Below are positions 1 to 8,749 of a stretch of 64,000 bases of DNA, piece after piece (the first letter of the stretch is position 1; each line of letters begins with the position of its first letter). This stretch comes from an uncultured Kordiimonas sp. (lineage in GTDB: Bacteria > Pseudomonadota > Alphaproteobacteria > Sphingomonadales > Kordiimonadaceae). Both the position numbers and the translations under genes were made by a program. The notes under the pieces are model-generated. The model searched no databases, was not told where the DNA came from, and saw only the letters and a list, made by a program, of their open reading frames with translations. The DNA is taken from contig CANNEK010000001.1 of NCBI GenBank assembly GCA_947503625.1, positions 1,048,152-1,112,151 of the forward strand, written 5' to 3'.

Positions 1-474
1 GTCGCCATACAGTCCGGTGTAATCCTCCTGCTTGTCGGTGCCGCCGTCACTTTTGCATGGATTATTACGGTATCCGGCATGGCTGAAAGCCTTGCAACGG
101 CATTGACCAGCATAAGCGACAATGTGTTGCTTCTACTGTTTCTGGTAAATATCTTCCTGCTCATCGTCGGGATGTTTCTGGATGCAGGGCCGGCGATCCT
201 GATACTGGGCCCGGTATTGGGTCCAATCTTCATTGGTCTTGGGGTCGACCCCTTGCATTTTGCCATCGTGATGTGTGTGAATGTGACCGTGGGTCTGGCA
301 ACACCACCCATGGGGCTGGTGCTGTTTGTCGCGTCCTCCATATCCGGAGAGAAAGTAGATCGTATTGCACAGGAAATGCTACCATTTCTTGCTGTCGAAA
401 TCGGTGTGATTTTTCTGATCACTTACATCCCGGCGTTGTCGCTCACGGTGCCCCGGCTTCTTGGTTTTCTTTAG
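1..474 (+). CDS. dctM: TRAP transporter large permease DctM, C-terminal fragment
   Basis: The reading frame is open from base 1, so the gene starts outside the window and only its last 157 codons are present. The fragment is almost entirely hydrophobic, with about four membrane segments. It contains the conserved late DctM stretch around ATPPMGLVLFVASSISG followed by a terminal helix. DctM is the 12-helix inner-membrane channel subunit that drives uptake of organic acids with sodium or protons, together with a small permease (DctQ) and the periplasmic binding protein DctP. DctP follows 9 bases downstream, so the two are one operon. The substrate cannot be read from this fragment. Confidence 0.9.
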   Translation, partial: VAIQSGVILLLVGAAVTFAWIITVSGMAESLATALTSISDNVLLLLFLVNIFLLIVGMFLDAGPAILILGPVLGPIFIGLGVDPLHFAIVMCVNVTVGLATPPMGLVLFVASSISGEKVDRIAQEMLPFLAVEIGVIFLITYIPALSLTVPRLLGFL

Positions 475-483
475 GAACGACAC

Positions 484-1548
484 ATGGAAAAACAGGAAAA
501 CGGCCCGACAGACATGAGAAACAACGTTATTCGTATTTTGTTTTTCGCTCTGGTTATCATGTGCCTTGTCGGCTTGAGTTTTAGCTTCGACCTATCTCGC
601 GGCCATATCATCAAGGTGGCGTTCCTCGGATCACAGGAAGACGAAGACTATGCTGGCGCTCTCGCCTTTAAAAAGGTTGTCGAAGAACGTACTGGCGGCG
701 CAACAACTGTACAGGTTTTTCCCGCCGGCCAGTTCTGTTCGAACGCGCGGGAATGCCTGGAGGCTCTGCAATCCGGGACACTTGAAGTGACCATGACAAC
801 GGCAGGAGGAGCAGGAAGCCTTTTTGGTGCCATTCAGGTTCTGGACCTTCCATACGCTTTTTCAGGGGACGAAATGGCGGAATGCATCTTGGATGGCCCG
901 TTCGCCGACAAGCTGAGGGAGAGCGTTCTGGGTGCAGAAGCGGGCATTCGACTGGGCGTAATATCCAATACTGGTGGATGGCGCAATTTTGCCACTGTCG
1001 CAACGCCGGTGCGCAACGCATCTGATCTCAAGGGGCTAAAGCTGCGCACCGTCACCGCGCCAATTCAGCAGGAAATGATGCGTCAGCTAGGGGCGAGTGC
1101 AACTCCCATTGCCTGGTCCGAACTCTACTCGGCCCTCGCGACCCGCGTAGTAGAAGGCACCAAAAACAGCGTTCAGGACATTGTTGGGATGAAGTTCAAT
1201 GAACATATCAAGTACCTGACTCTGGACGGCCATGCCTATATGGCGGCCATGTGGTGGTACTCAGAGCCCCTCTGGCAAGATTTGTCACCTGAAATGCGGG
1301 CGATCATTATGGAAGGATTTCAAACTTTGCAGCGGACAACGCGCAAGATTGTCAAGACGGGCGAGGCAGCAGCGCTTCAGGAATTCCGAGCATCCGGGGG
1401 CACCGTTCACGTTCCGTCACCCCAAGAACGGAAAAGTTTTGAAAACGCGACAACCGGCATGCGCCATTGGTTTGCCGAGCAATACGGCAAAGAATGGCTC
1501 AATGCTATTGATACCGCGGTCAACGCATGCAGCACTAATCTCTCATGA
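484..1548 (+). CDS. dctP: TRAP transporter substrate-binding protein DctP
   Basis: This 354-residue protein has the length and layout of a DctP periplasmic binding protein. A hydrophobic signal segment (about residues 14-36) is followed by a solute-binding fold. Typical DctP features are visible: GALAFKKVVEERTGG near the N-terminus, LKLRTVTAPIQQEMMRQLGASATPI with the ligand-contacting arginine, and W-S-E-L-Y-S-A-L before the hinge. The chosen ATG has AGGAA at normal spacing; a second in-frame ATG at 514 would also leave the signal segment intact. It probably captures a carboxylate substrate for the DctM permease just upstream. The next gene starts about 135 bases later and is probably a separate unit. 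Confidence 0.9.
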   Translation: MEKQENGPTDMRNNVIRILFFALVIMCLVGLSFSFDLSRGHIIKVAFLGSQEDEDYAGALAFKKVVEERTGGATTVQVFPAGQFCSNARECLEALQSGTLEVTMTTAGGAGSLFGAIQVLDLPYAFSGDEMAECILDGPFADKLRESVLGAEAGIRLGVISNTGGWRNFATVATPVRNASDLKGLKLRTVTAPIQQEMMRQLGASATPIAWSELYSALATRVVEGTKNSVQDIVGMKFNEHIKYLTLDGHAYMAAMWWYSEPLWQDLSPEMRAIIMEGFQTLQRTTRKIVKTGEAAALQEFRASGGTVHVPSPQERKSFENATTGMRHWFAEQYGKEWLNAIDTAVNACSTNLS

Positions 1549-1683
1549 TACCCTGCGCTGGAAAAACGCTATCCGGGCCAGCATAGACTTGCCCCAAAAC
1601 CTTCAGCCGCCTACATTGCACCAAATTTCCCTTAAACTCTTTGGTTGCGGTACGCGCCAAATTGGCTGGTTAAACGTCGCTCT

Positions 1684-3192
1684 ATGAATTCTGAAAAAAA
1701 ATCACCATCAGACACCAACACGCCTTCTCAGCTCGACATGGAAGTCGCTGAAGCGTTTGTAAAGATGGGCACGCGCGACGCACAGGCACCAATCGAAGCC
1801 GGACTAGCCAAAGAAACGATGATCTCGCTGATGTACCGCCATGCCGACCTGTTAGCGGCAACGGCAAAGTCTACAGAGTCGGATATTCTCAAAGAGATTG
1901 CGATGCATCTCTCCGGATACGATATCAAAGCTTTATATGAAAAGAGCGGCATAGAAGACCTTCGCGCCCTTGGCGGTAACCTCATGACAGCCGGGCGTTT
2001 AAACCTGGCGGTAAAAATCTTTGAATTTATTCACAGCAACGGGTTGGGCGATACGGACGATCATATAGATCTGGCCAGTATTCAATACGGTTTGGGACAC
2101 AAACTGGAAGCGAAGGGCATGCTTCGCAGTTACTTCCGGGAAAACCCGATAAAGTTTGACCCTTCCATCCACGAAAGACGCAAAGCGGCGGCCACGATCA
2201 TAAAATTTTCCGGGTTTGACAAAACCCAATACAAAATCTCGCCAGATAAAGACAGCGGTTATAAAAGATACCGCAGTGGTGGGCATTTCATGCTGAAGCA
2301 CTTGCTGAATGACAGCGATTTTGATGTCTATTCTTACACGGTCTGTGACGGCAATATATTTGAAATTCCGCCCGAAGAACCTAGTGATCTGATGTTAAAC
2401 ACAATTGCTGACGCGGACACCGAGCATGCTTCTCTCGTCGCACTGGGAGAGTTTTTGAAAGATAAAACGGACGTTAACGTCATCAATCATCCGGAACAGG
2501 TTCTGAATACGAGCCGTGACAAAAACTATCGGCGATTAAATGAAATTCCGGGCATCCGTTTTCCAAAAACTGCACGCTTCAATACCGAGAAAACCACTCC
2601 GGCGGAGATGACAGACCACATTGAAGCTTCTGGCTTCAACTATCCTTTCATTATCCGCGAAACCGGCACCCACACGGCAGTTTCGACTGAATTGCTGCAC
2701 AATCGCCAGCAGCTCACATCCTACCTGTCAAACGTTAGGGGCGACAGCGTCTATGCCATCGAGTTTGTAGCAAATGCCTCGCCAGAGGGTCACTATACAA
2801 AAATGCGGTTTTTCAGCATTGACGGAAAGCTATATCCTGTCGTGCATCACGTGGATGAGGTATGGAACGTTCACGGCGGCAACCGAAAAACCTTTATGGC
2901 CAGCCACGACTGGATGGTGGAAAAAGAAAAGCAGTTCCTTTCCGACCCGGCCTCCGTCTTAGGTGATCATATCTATAAGCGACTTGAAGAGTTGCCCGAG
3001 ATCATTGGTCTGGATTTTTTTGGGTTTGATTTCACTTTACTGGATGCAGAGACCATTCTCATATTTGAACTGAACCCCGCCATGCGGCACAGTTTCACGC
3101 ACGCAGAGAACTTTCCCTATATGCGCCCATACCTTGAAAACATCAGTCGAGCATTTCAAACCATGATCGAGCGACGGGCTGGCTGCCGTTAA
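1684..3192 (+). CDS. ATP-grasp domain protein with N-terminal helical (TPR-like) region
   Basis: This 502-residue protein has two parts. Residues 1-180 are helical and TPR-like (for example 'LMTAGRLNLAVKIFEFIHSNG'-type helix pairs). Residues from about 190 to the end resemble an ATP-grasp ligase. Visible ATP-grasp signals are the nucleotide-loop-like stretch YPFIIRETGTH near residue 320 and GLDFFGFDF followed by IFELNPAMRHS near 440-465; the Glu and Asn of FELNP match the usual metal ligands. ATP-grasp enzymes join a carboxylate to an amine or thiol through an acyl phosphate. An upstream in-frame start at 1645 exists, but the ATG at 1684 is preferred from the start of the conserved-looking sequence. 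It converges on the phosphonate aminotransferase (4-base gap). A ligase acting on an aminophosphonate or a peptide is an inference only. Confidence 0.65.
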   Translation: MNSEKKSPSDTNTPSQLDMEVAEAFVKMGTRDAQAPIEAGLAKETMISLMYRHADLLAATAKSTESDILKEIAMHLSGYDIKALYEKSGIEDLRALGGNLMTAGRLNLAVKIFEFIHSNGLGDTDDHIDLASIQYGLGHKLEAKGMLRSYFRENPIKFDPSIHERRKAAATIIKFSGFDKTQYKISPDKDSGYKRYRSGGHFMLKHLLNDSDFDVYSYTVCDGNIFEIPPEEPSDLMLNTIADADTEHASLVALGEFLKDKTDVNVINHPEQVLNTSRDKNYRRLNEIPGIRFPKTARFNTEKTTPAEMTDHIEASGFNYPFIIRETGTHTAVSTELLHNRQQLTSYLSNVRGDSVYAIEFVANASPEGHYTKMRFFSIDGKLYPVVHHVDEVWNVHGGNRKTFMASHDWMVEKEKQFLSDPASVLGDHIYKRLEELPEIIGLDFFGFDFTLLDAETILIFELNPAMRHSFTHAENFPYMRPYLENISRAFQTMIERRAGCR

Positions 3193-3196
3193 ATTC

Positions 3197-4411
3197 CTAC
3201 AGGGCGTCAAGTGCCTTCAAGCCTTTTTCAAAGACGTCATCGCCGGAACATAAAATGAGACGAATGCAGTCTGCCGAGGTCGGTCCGTATACATGCCCGG
3301 GAATTGAAACTATCTTGTTTTCTCCCAATAAATGTTCCGAAACCGTTGCGCCCGCCCCATTTTTATTCATGTGCCCACCAGCCAGGACAAGTCGCTGCGC
3401 AAGGTCTTCACACGACGGAAATGCAAACATGCCCCCCTGGGGACGCCGGGGCCATAAAAAGCCCTTATCCTCTGTCATAATGCAGGACAAGGCTTCCGCT
3501 CGCTGTTGAAGGGATTTCGAAACCCCATCCATCCACGTATCTGCCGCGTGATCCGAAATCATCCTGAGGGCAAACCGCTCAGACAGAATATTGACACCAA
3601 GATAGAGATAATCATGAAGTTTGGCAGCAAGATCGATCACTGCAGGCGGCGCACACAGCCAGCCAATTCTCAACCCTGGAACACCATATTTTTTGGAGAA
3701 GCTGTTTATCAGGATAGACCGGTTTTCAAGGCCGCGCACGCATCTGGCGGGAATATGGGGGCGTGAAAAGGCCATACTGTCATAGACCTCATCATGAATG
3801 ATCCAGAGATCATGCTTTTCAGCTACAGACGCCAACGCCCCGAAATCAGCCCGACTCGCAACATAACCACTGGGGTTTTCTGGCGAATTGACGATCAGTG
3901 CCTGCGCGGTTTCCGCGTGACCAGCCCAGTTGTTCAGCTCCGCATATTCATTGTCGCCGGGTTGACGGGTAATACACTTCGGCGTTCGCCCCAATGTTCG
4001 AACTGCCCGTTGATACAGCATGTAGGTAGGGTCTGTGATCAGGATTTCCTGCCCGGGGTCACTGGTTACCAGCGACGCCAGGCTGATGGCCTCCACGCCG
4101 CCGTGTGTGATCAGAATTTCAGTTTCTGGGTCAACATTGAGACCGTAGCGCCGTGAATAATAGTCCGCGATCGCTACCCGCAACTCCAGCATGCCGCGAT
4201 TTTTTTCATAAGACTTACTGGAATGCATGAACGCATCCCAGTTCAGGTCTTGAGCCTCAATCAGTGTCTTTGAACTTGGTGGCGGGCCAAAATCCGGCTC
4301 CCCAAATGCGAGATTGATGGCGCCGGGAATATCACGAGCCTTGGCCGCGGTTGCCTTGGTTGCATAACCGTCAAGCGCGAGCAGATCTTCACTCAAGGGA
4401 GGACTGGACAT
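3197..4411 (-). CDS. PLP-dependent class I/II aminotransferase, probably phosphonate pathway
   Basis: At 404 residues this matches fold-type I aspartate-aminotransferase-like enzymes. Visible motifs are NSPENPSG (175-182), the PLP-pyridine aspartate in HDEVYD (206-211), the Schiff-base lysine in NSFSKKYG (K240) and the substrate-carboxylate arginine in GLRIGW (R248). It is divergent from PEP mutase and phosphonopyruvate decarboxylase, which together yield phosphonoacetaldehyde or keep phosphonopyruvate. The likely job is therefore amination to 2-aminoethylphosphonate or phosphonoalanine. It is not the class V enzyme (PhnW) normally used for aminoethylphosphonate, so the substrate is inferred from context. 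An ordinary amino-acid transaminase remains possible. Confidence 0.75.
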   Translation of the reverse strand: MSSPPLSEDLLALDGYATKATAAKARDIPGAINLAFGEPDFGPPPSSKTLIEAQDLNWDAFMHSSKSYEKNRGMLELRVAIADYYSRRYGLNVDPETEILITHGGVEAISLASLVTSDPGQEILITDPTYMLYQRAVRTLGRTPKCITRQPGDNEYAELNNWAGHAETAQALIVNSPENPSGYVASRADFGALASVAEKHDLWIIHDEVYDSMAFSRPHIPARCVRGLENRSILINSFSKKYGVPGLRIGWLCAPPAVIDLAAKLHDYLYLGVNILSERFALRMISDHAADTWMDGVSKSLQQRAEALSCIMTEDKGFLWPRRPQGGMFAFPSCEDLAQRLVLAGGHMNKNGAGATVSEHLLGENKIVSIPGHVYGPTSADCIRLILCSGDDVFEKGLKALDAL

Positions 4412-4479
4412 ATAACTCCTTCTGGTACTGCATCAATCGCCGCCGGTTTACTTTCATTTCTGAGAGTGTTGCCAAAAAC

Positions 4480-4504
4480 ATGGTAATTTTGATGGTTTTA
4501 CCAT
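4480..4504. promoter_or_regulatory. Inverted repeat in the divergent phosphonate promoter region
   Basis: A perfect 7-base inverted repeat, ATGGTAA (4480-4486) and TTACCAT (4498-4504), is separated by 11 bases. A nested ATGGT-TTT-ACCAT repeat (4492-4504) shares the right arm. It lies in the 189-base gap between the divergent aminotransferase and PEP mutase genes. The TGGT...ACCA core resembles GntR-type operators. No GntR gene is in the window, so the binding protein is unknown. Confidence 0.4.
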
Positions 4505-4600
4505 TACATAGTTGTCATAGCTGCGTTAAATAGATCACAAATACATTGATGATAAATATGCTAAACACAACAGTTAGATCAATCAGGTGGCGACCATAAT

Positions 4601-5524
4601 TTGCAAAACTCATCCCCAGACAATGACGCAGACACTCGCGACACTGCGATGACTGTATCCAGGCAATTAAGGCAAATCCTGAACAGCGATGGCACGTCTT
4701 TCATTATGGAAGCACACAACGCCCTGGCTGCGCGCCTTGCCGAACAGGCAGGATTCAGTGCTCTCTGGGCATCAGGTTTGACTATCTCTGCAACAATGGG
4801 CCTTAGAGATGCCAATGAACTAACCTGGAACGAGGTACTAAACCTTGTGGAACCAGCAGCAGATGCAGTCGATATACCGGTACTGATGGATGCAGACAGT
4901 GGCTACGGCGACTTCAATATATTTGGCCGCTTTGTAGAAAAAGCAGCAGCAAGAGGTGTTGCCGGTGTCTGCGTGGAAGACAAGGAGTTTCCAAAACGAA
5001 ATTCTTTCGCCGACACTCAGCATACGCTTGCCAGCATTGAAGACTTTACTGCGAAAATCAGGGCTGCCAAAGACCGCCAGCCAAATTCAGATTTCTGTGT
5101 TATTGCCCGGACAGAAGCACTCGTTGCAGGTGCGGGACTGAGCGAAGCACTTGACAGAGCAGCCCGATATGAAGAAGCCGGTGCAGATGCTTTGTTTGTT
5201 CATTCAAAACAAAAAACAGCCTTCGAAATTGAAGCTTTTGTTGATCAGTGGCAAGGGTCTGTCCCCCTGGTGATTGCACCGACAACCTACGCATCTACAC
5301 CGACGGAAAACTTCGAGCGGCTCGGCATTTCCGCGATTATCTGGGCAAATCACGGGTTGCGTGCGGCTATCACAGGCATGCAATCTGTGTATCAAAATAT
5401 TTACGAGCAACGATCCGTGGCGTCAGTGGATAGCACTATTTCCAGTGTGGATGACATTCTGTCGCTAACGGAAACCGAAAAACTACTGTCTAGCGAAAAA
5501 AAATACGCCTCGATTAAACGCTAG
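4601..5524 (+). CDS. pepM: Phosphoenolpyruvate phosphomutase
   Basis: PEP mutase converts phosphoenolpyruvate to phosphonopyruvate and is the entry step of almost all C-P bond biosynthesis. This protein belongs to the isocitrate lyase/PEP mutase superfamily. It carries the diagnostic active-site pattern EDKxFPKxNSF (residues 126-136: EDKEFPKRNSF), which separates true mutases from lyases and phosphonopyruvate hydrolases. Also present are FIMEAHNALAARLAEQAGF near the N-terminus and the metal-binding MDADSGYGDF. The TTG at 4601 has an AGGTGG about 11 bases upstream; an ATG at 4649 is the alternative and would still keep the conserved core. The decarboxylase gene follows 2 bases after the stop, so the two are co-transcribed. 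Confidence 0.93.
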   Translation: MQNSSPDNDADTRDTAMTVSRQLRQILNSDGTSFIMEAHNALAARLAEQAGFSALWASGLTISATMGLRDANELTWNEVLNLVEPAADAVDIPVLMDADSGYGDFNIFGRFVEKAAARGVAGVCVEDKEFPKRNSFADTQHTLASIEDFTAKIRAAKDRQPNSDFCVIARTEALVAGAGLSEALDRAARYEEAGADALFVHSKQKTAFEIEAFVDQWQGSVPLVIAPTTYASTPTENFERLGISAIIWANHGLRAAITGMQSVYQNIYEQRSVASVDSTISSVDDILSLTETEKLLSSEKKYASIKR

Positions 5525-5526
5525 GG

Positions 5527-6687
5527 TTGGTGGACGCAGTGCTGGACGCCCGGAATTTCATTGATACGCTGAACCAACACGGGATTAATTTCTATTCAGG
5601 CGTGCCCTGTTCCTTTCTAAAGGGGCCAATGCAGATTTTGACGGAAAGCTCGTCTTATGTCGGTGCCGCCATCGAAACAGACGCTTTGGCGATGGCAGCC
5701 GGGGCTTGGTTGGCGGGCAAGAAGTCAGCCGTTTTTTGCCAAAACTCCGGTTTGGGTAATCTCATTAATCCGCTAAGTTCCTTGAATGCACCCTTCAAAA
5801 TACCCTGCCTACTTGTGATTGGGTGGCGCGCAAAACCGGGCCACAAAGACGAGCCACAACATCTGCTGATGGGGCAAACAACTCAACAAATACTTGGTCT
5901 GATGGACGTGAAGAGCTTTGAGCTGTCGGATGACCCAAATGAAGCTGAACAGACAGTCAATGCCGCGCTATCTCATATTGAGTCCACACAAAAGCCCGCA
6001 GCACTGCTGGTGGGTCCGGGAACCTTCTCCAAAGTTGAACAACTACGGATTGATAAAACGAACCGTGATGAAGATACCCATGCACATCATGAGCACCGCG
6101 ACTTGCGCACACTGGAAGGCAAGCTCCCATCACGCATGGATACGCTGCGCGCCCTGATGTCCAAAATGCCTCAAAACGCGGCGGTTGTCGCAACCACAGG
6201 AAAATGCGGGCGGGAACTATATTCAATTGCCGACAGGCCCCAGAATTTCTACATGGTGGGCTCCATGGGCTCTGCCAGTGCCATCGGGTTGGGCATCGCA
6301 CTCAACAGAAAGCAACTAGTAGTTGTGATAGATGGTGATGGTGCTGCCCTGATGCGATTAGGCACCATGGCAACAACGGGCCGCGCCAGGCCTGAAAACT
6401 ATGTTCATATAGTACTCGACAACCAGAGCCATGACTCAACAGGTGGGCAATCAACTGGCTCAGAATACGTTGATTTTTCAGGCGTTGCCGAGGCTTGTGG
6501 TTATGCAACCACTGTGAATTGTAACGATATTGAAGGCCTGACAACGGCGTTTCAAGCTGCCCTTGATGCAACAGGTCCACACTTCATTCGCGCCAAAATC
6601 AAAATCGGATCTTCCGCTAACCTCGGCAGACCTGCCATCCCACCGCACAGCGTTGCGCAGCGTTTTCAGGCGTTTCTCGCCAAGTAA
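5527..6687 (+). CDS. ppd: Phosphonopyruvate decarboxylase
   Basis: This thiamine-diphosphate enzyme decarboxylates phosphonopyruvate to phosphonoacetaldehyde, pulling the unfavourable PEP mutase reaction forward. The 386 residues match the fused two-domain Ppd (AepY) length. The N-terminal domain has SGVPCSFLKGP (24-34), the ThDP-activating glutamate in AAIETDALAMAAGAW (E50), and SGLGNLINPL. The C-terminal domain has the ThDP/magnesium motif GDG (270-272) through N299 in LDNQSHDSTGGQ. Start codons TTG 5527, GTG 5530 and GTG 5539 are all possible, and an AGGG sits at the end of pepM. It is directly downstream of pepM. The 117-base gap that follows ends in the strong Shine-Dalgarno of the radical SAM gene. 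Confidence 0.92.
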   Translation: MVDAVLDARNFIDTLNQHGINFYSGVPCSFLKGPMQILTESSSYVGAAIETDALAMAAGAWLAGKKSAVFCQNSGLGNLINPLSSLNAPFKIPCLLVIGWRAKPGHKDEPQHLLMGQTTQQILGLMDVKSFELSDDPNEAEQTVNAALSHIESTQKPAALLVGPGTFSKVEQLRIDKTNRDEDTHAHHEHRDLRTLEGKLPSRMDTLRALMSKMPQNAAVVATTGKCGRELYSIADRPQNFYMVGSMGSASAIGLGIALNRKQLVVVIDGDGAALMRLGTMATTGRARPENYVHIVLDNQSHDSTGGQSTGSEYVDFSGVAEACGYATTVNCNDIEGLTTAFQAALDATGPHFIRAKIKIGSSANLGRPAIPPHSVAQRFQAFLAK

Positions 6688-6803
6688 AACACCTTAATAC
6701 ACTGAAAAATTGCTATTTTTTGCCGTTAACTGAATTGAAACCAATTTAAGTATAATTTTATGTTAACCATAAATTGCATTGAATTCGGTTGGGGGATTGA
6801 AAC

Positions 6804-8705
6804 ATGCTCAGCGAGCAAGGCGAAAAAATCGCTCTGGTTAGTATGCCATGGTCCGCAGCGAAACTTCCTTCGATTCAGCTGGCAACACTTGACGCGGCGC
6901 TGCGCGGCCAAAATCTCGTGAGTGACCGACACGAACTCTATCTGGACTTCTGCGCCCAGATCACCCCCGCACTTTATACTTTGCTGGCTAACGGTGACGA
7001 GTTTCTGATCGAATGGCTTTTTTCTCGCGACTATTTTGGGAACGAAACCGGTAACTGGCTGAACAGCTACGAACAGGAACGCCAAAGAATTGCATTGCCC
7101 AATGGTGCTGATGACAGCGAAATAGTTGAAGGCCTCAAGATGGCCGCGCAGTATTTCCTCGACCAGTGTGAAGTCCAGATCGACTGGGGCCAATACGACA
7201 TTGTCGGTTTCTCGCTAAGCACTCAGCAACTGGGCGCATCGCTTGCAATGGCGCGCCGCGTCAAACGGAAACATCCTGCTGTTAAAATCGTTTTTGGCGG
7301 CAGCATGTGTACTGGCGAAGCAGGAGGAGCATTGCTTGCGCTGTGTCCTTATGTGGATGCGGTTGTCCGGACAGAAGGTGAGATCGTTTTCCCCGCCCTC
7401 ATACGTCGCTGGCGCAATCAGGAAAGCCTTGACGGACTGGAAGGGGTTAGCCACCGGAATAGTCAAGGGTCAGTTGTAAACGAGCCTGCAGGTGCACTTT
7501 TTCAAAATAACAGCCCACGCCCCTTTTTAAACTATGACCCCTATTTCGCCAAGATCGATCAATTTAGCTTGAGGAAAAGCCTCAACCCGATGCTGGCCTT
7601 CGAAAGTAGCCGCGGTTGCTGGTGGGGAGAAAAAAGCCAGTGCAGTTTCTGCGGCCTGCATGAGATCATGAAATACCGCCCCAAACAGCAGGACTTTGTT
7701 CTTGAAGAAATGGAGCACCTCGCCCAACGACACAATCACGGACGCTTTTACGCCGTAGACTTGATTGCGCCAAAACAGTTTTACCAGACTTTCTTTCCGG
7801 AGATAGAGCGCCGGGGTCACCAATGGCAACTATTCTATGAGATAAAGTCAAACGTAACCCGCAAGCAGCTTGCTGCCTTTGTCGACGGTAGCGGAGATGT
7901 TATTCAGCCCGGCATTGAAAGCCTGCAAGACTCGTCCTTGAAGCGCATGCATAAAGGCGCTCACGTGCTGCAGAATATCCAGCTAATGAAATGGTGCCGG
8001 GAAATGGGCGTCACGGTATACTGGAATTACCTGATGAGCTTACCCGGAGAAGACGCAGCGGACTATGACGGCGCCGCGGAAAAGGTGCGTAAACTGGTAC
8101 ATCTTGAGCCACCGTCTACAATCCGGGATGTGCTGATAACTCGATATGCGCCATATCACAAGACGCCTGAAAAATATGACATCCAAAACCTCAGGCCCCA
8201 CAAACACTATGATCTGGTTTTCCCCGCACCCGCATCGGTGATTGGTAACTTCGCTTATCTGTTTGAAGCAGAGTGGCCAACTCAGGATAGTGCGCAGCAA
8301 TATACAGCAGACCTGAAGAGCGCTTGCAGGGATTGGAAACGTGCCGAAAAACATAAGCCTCGGCTTGATGCGTTCCGGCAAAGCGATGGCAGTCTCAGCA
8401 TCATTGATACTCGCTCGGGAGTGGAGACCCTTCACACCTTGTCCCCGGAAGAGGCCGCGCTTTATTTGTTGCTGGACGAAAAACAACTGGATTACCGACT
8501 AGCGCCAGAACTGGAGGAAAAAGACCCTTTAGCGTTGAAGGCAATATCTCATAGCGGCGATTTAACCAAGAAAATCGACGAATGGGAACAGGCTGGCCTG
8601 GTTTTGCGCGAAGGTGATCAGGTTCTTGCACTGGCGGTAAAGCGCTGGCGCGACGAATCCATCATTTTACCAAGAAGGAAAACGCATATTACGCGCGCTG
8701 CATGA
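6804..8705 (+). CDS. B12-binding radical SAM protein, RiPP maturation family
   Basis: The 633-residue protein has an N-terminal Rossmann/cobalamin-binding-like region (about 100-230, including YDIVGFSLSTQQLGASLAMA and KIVFGGSMCTGE). A radical SAM domain follows, with the cluster cysteines spaced CWWGEKSQCSFC (C272, C280, C283). This Cx7Cx2C spacing within SRGCWWG...CSFCGL is the signature of 'RiPP maturation radical SAM protein 1' enzymes rather than the standard Cx3Cx2C. The usual B12 histidine (DxHxxG) is not evident, so cobalamin use is uncertain. The last 170 residues resemble a peptide-recognition or winged-helix tail. Related enzymes modify precursor peptides, often by C-methylation at unactivated carbons. 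GGGGGA precedes the ATG. A small ORF with its own strong ribosome site follows 44 bases downstream. Confidence 0.85.
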   Translation: MLSEQGEKIALVSMPWSAAKLPSIQLATLDAALRGQNLVSDRHELYLDFCAQITPALYTLLANGDEFLIEWLFSRDYFGNETGNWLNSYEQERQRIALPNGADDSEIVEGLKMAAQYFLDQCEVQIDWGQYDIVGFSLSTQQLGASLAMARRVKRKHPAVKIVFGGSMCTGEAGGALLALCPYVDAVVRTEGEIVFPALIRRWRNQESLDGLEGVSHRNSQGSVVNEPAGALFQNNSPRPFLNYDPYFAKIDQFSLRKSLNPMLAFESSRGCWWGEKSQCSFCGLHEIMKYRPKQQDFVLEEMEHLAQRHNHGRFYAVDLIAPKQFYQTFFPEIERRGHQWQLFYEIKSNVTRKQLAAFVDGSGDVIQPGIESLQDSSLKRMHKGAHVLQNIQLMKWCREMGVTVYWNYLMSLPGEDAADYDGAAEKVRKLVHLEPPSTIRDVLITRYAPYHKTPEKYDIQNLRPHKHYDLVFPAPASVIGNFAYLFEAEWPTQDSAQQYTADLKSACRDWKRAEKHKPRLDAFRQSDGSLSIIDTRSGVETLHTLSPEEAALYLLLDEKQLDYRLAPELEEKDPLALKAISHSGDLTKKIDEWEQAGLVLREGDQVLALAVKRWRDESIILPRRKTHITRAA

Positions 8706-8749
8706 TGAACGCGTATTCCACCCCATTATATATATGAAAGGATACTAAA

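Noticed and set aside
3197-4411. PhnW-type 2-aminoethylphosphonate transaminase.
   Set aside because: The motifs (NSPENPSG, SFSK, GLRIGW) are class I/II; PhnW is class V. Only a functional analogy is possible.
6688-6803. Cobalamin riboswitch ahead of the radical SAM gene.
   Set aside because: The 116-base gap is too short and has no B12-box-like sequence.
6760-6924. Short frame beginning ATGTTAACC upstream of and overlapping the radical SAM start, considered as a precursor peptide.
   Set aside because: It has no ribosome site, runs through the coding region in another frame and lacks a leader-like composition.
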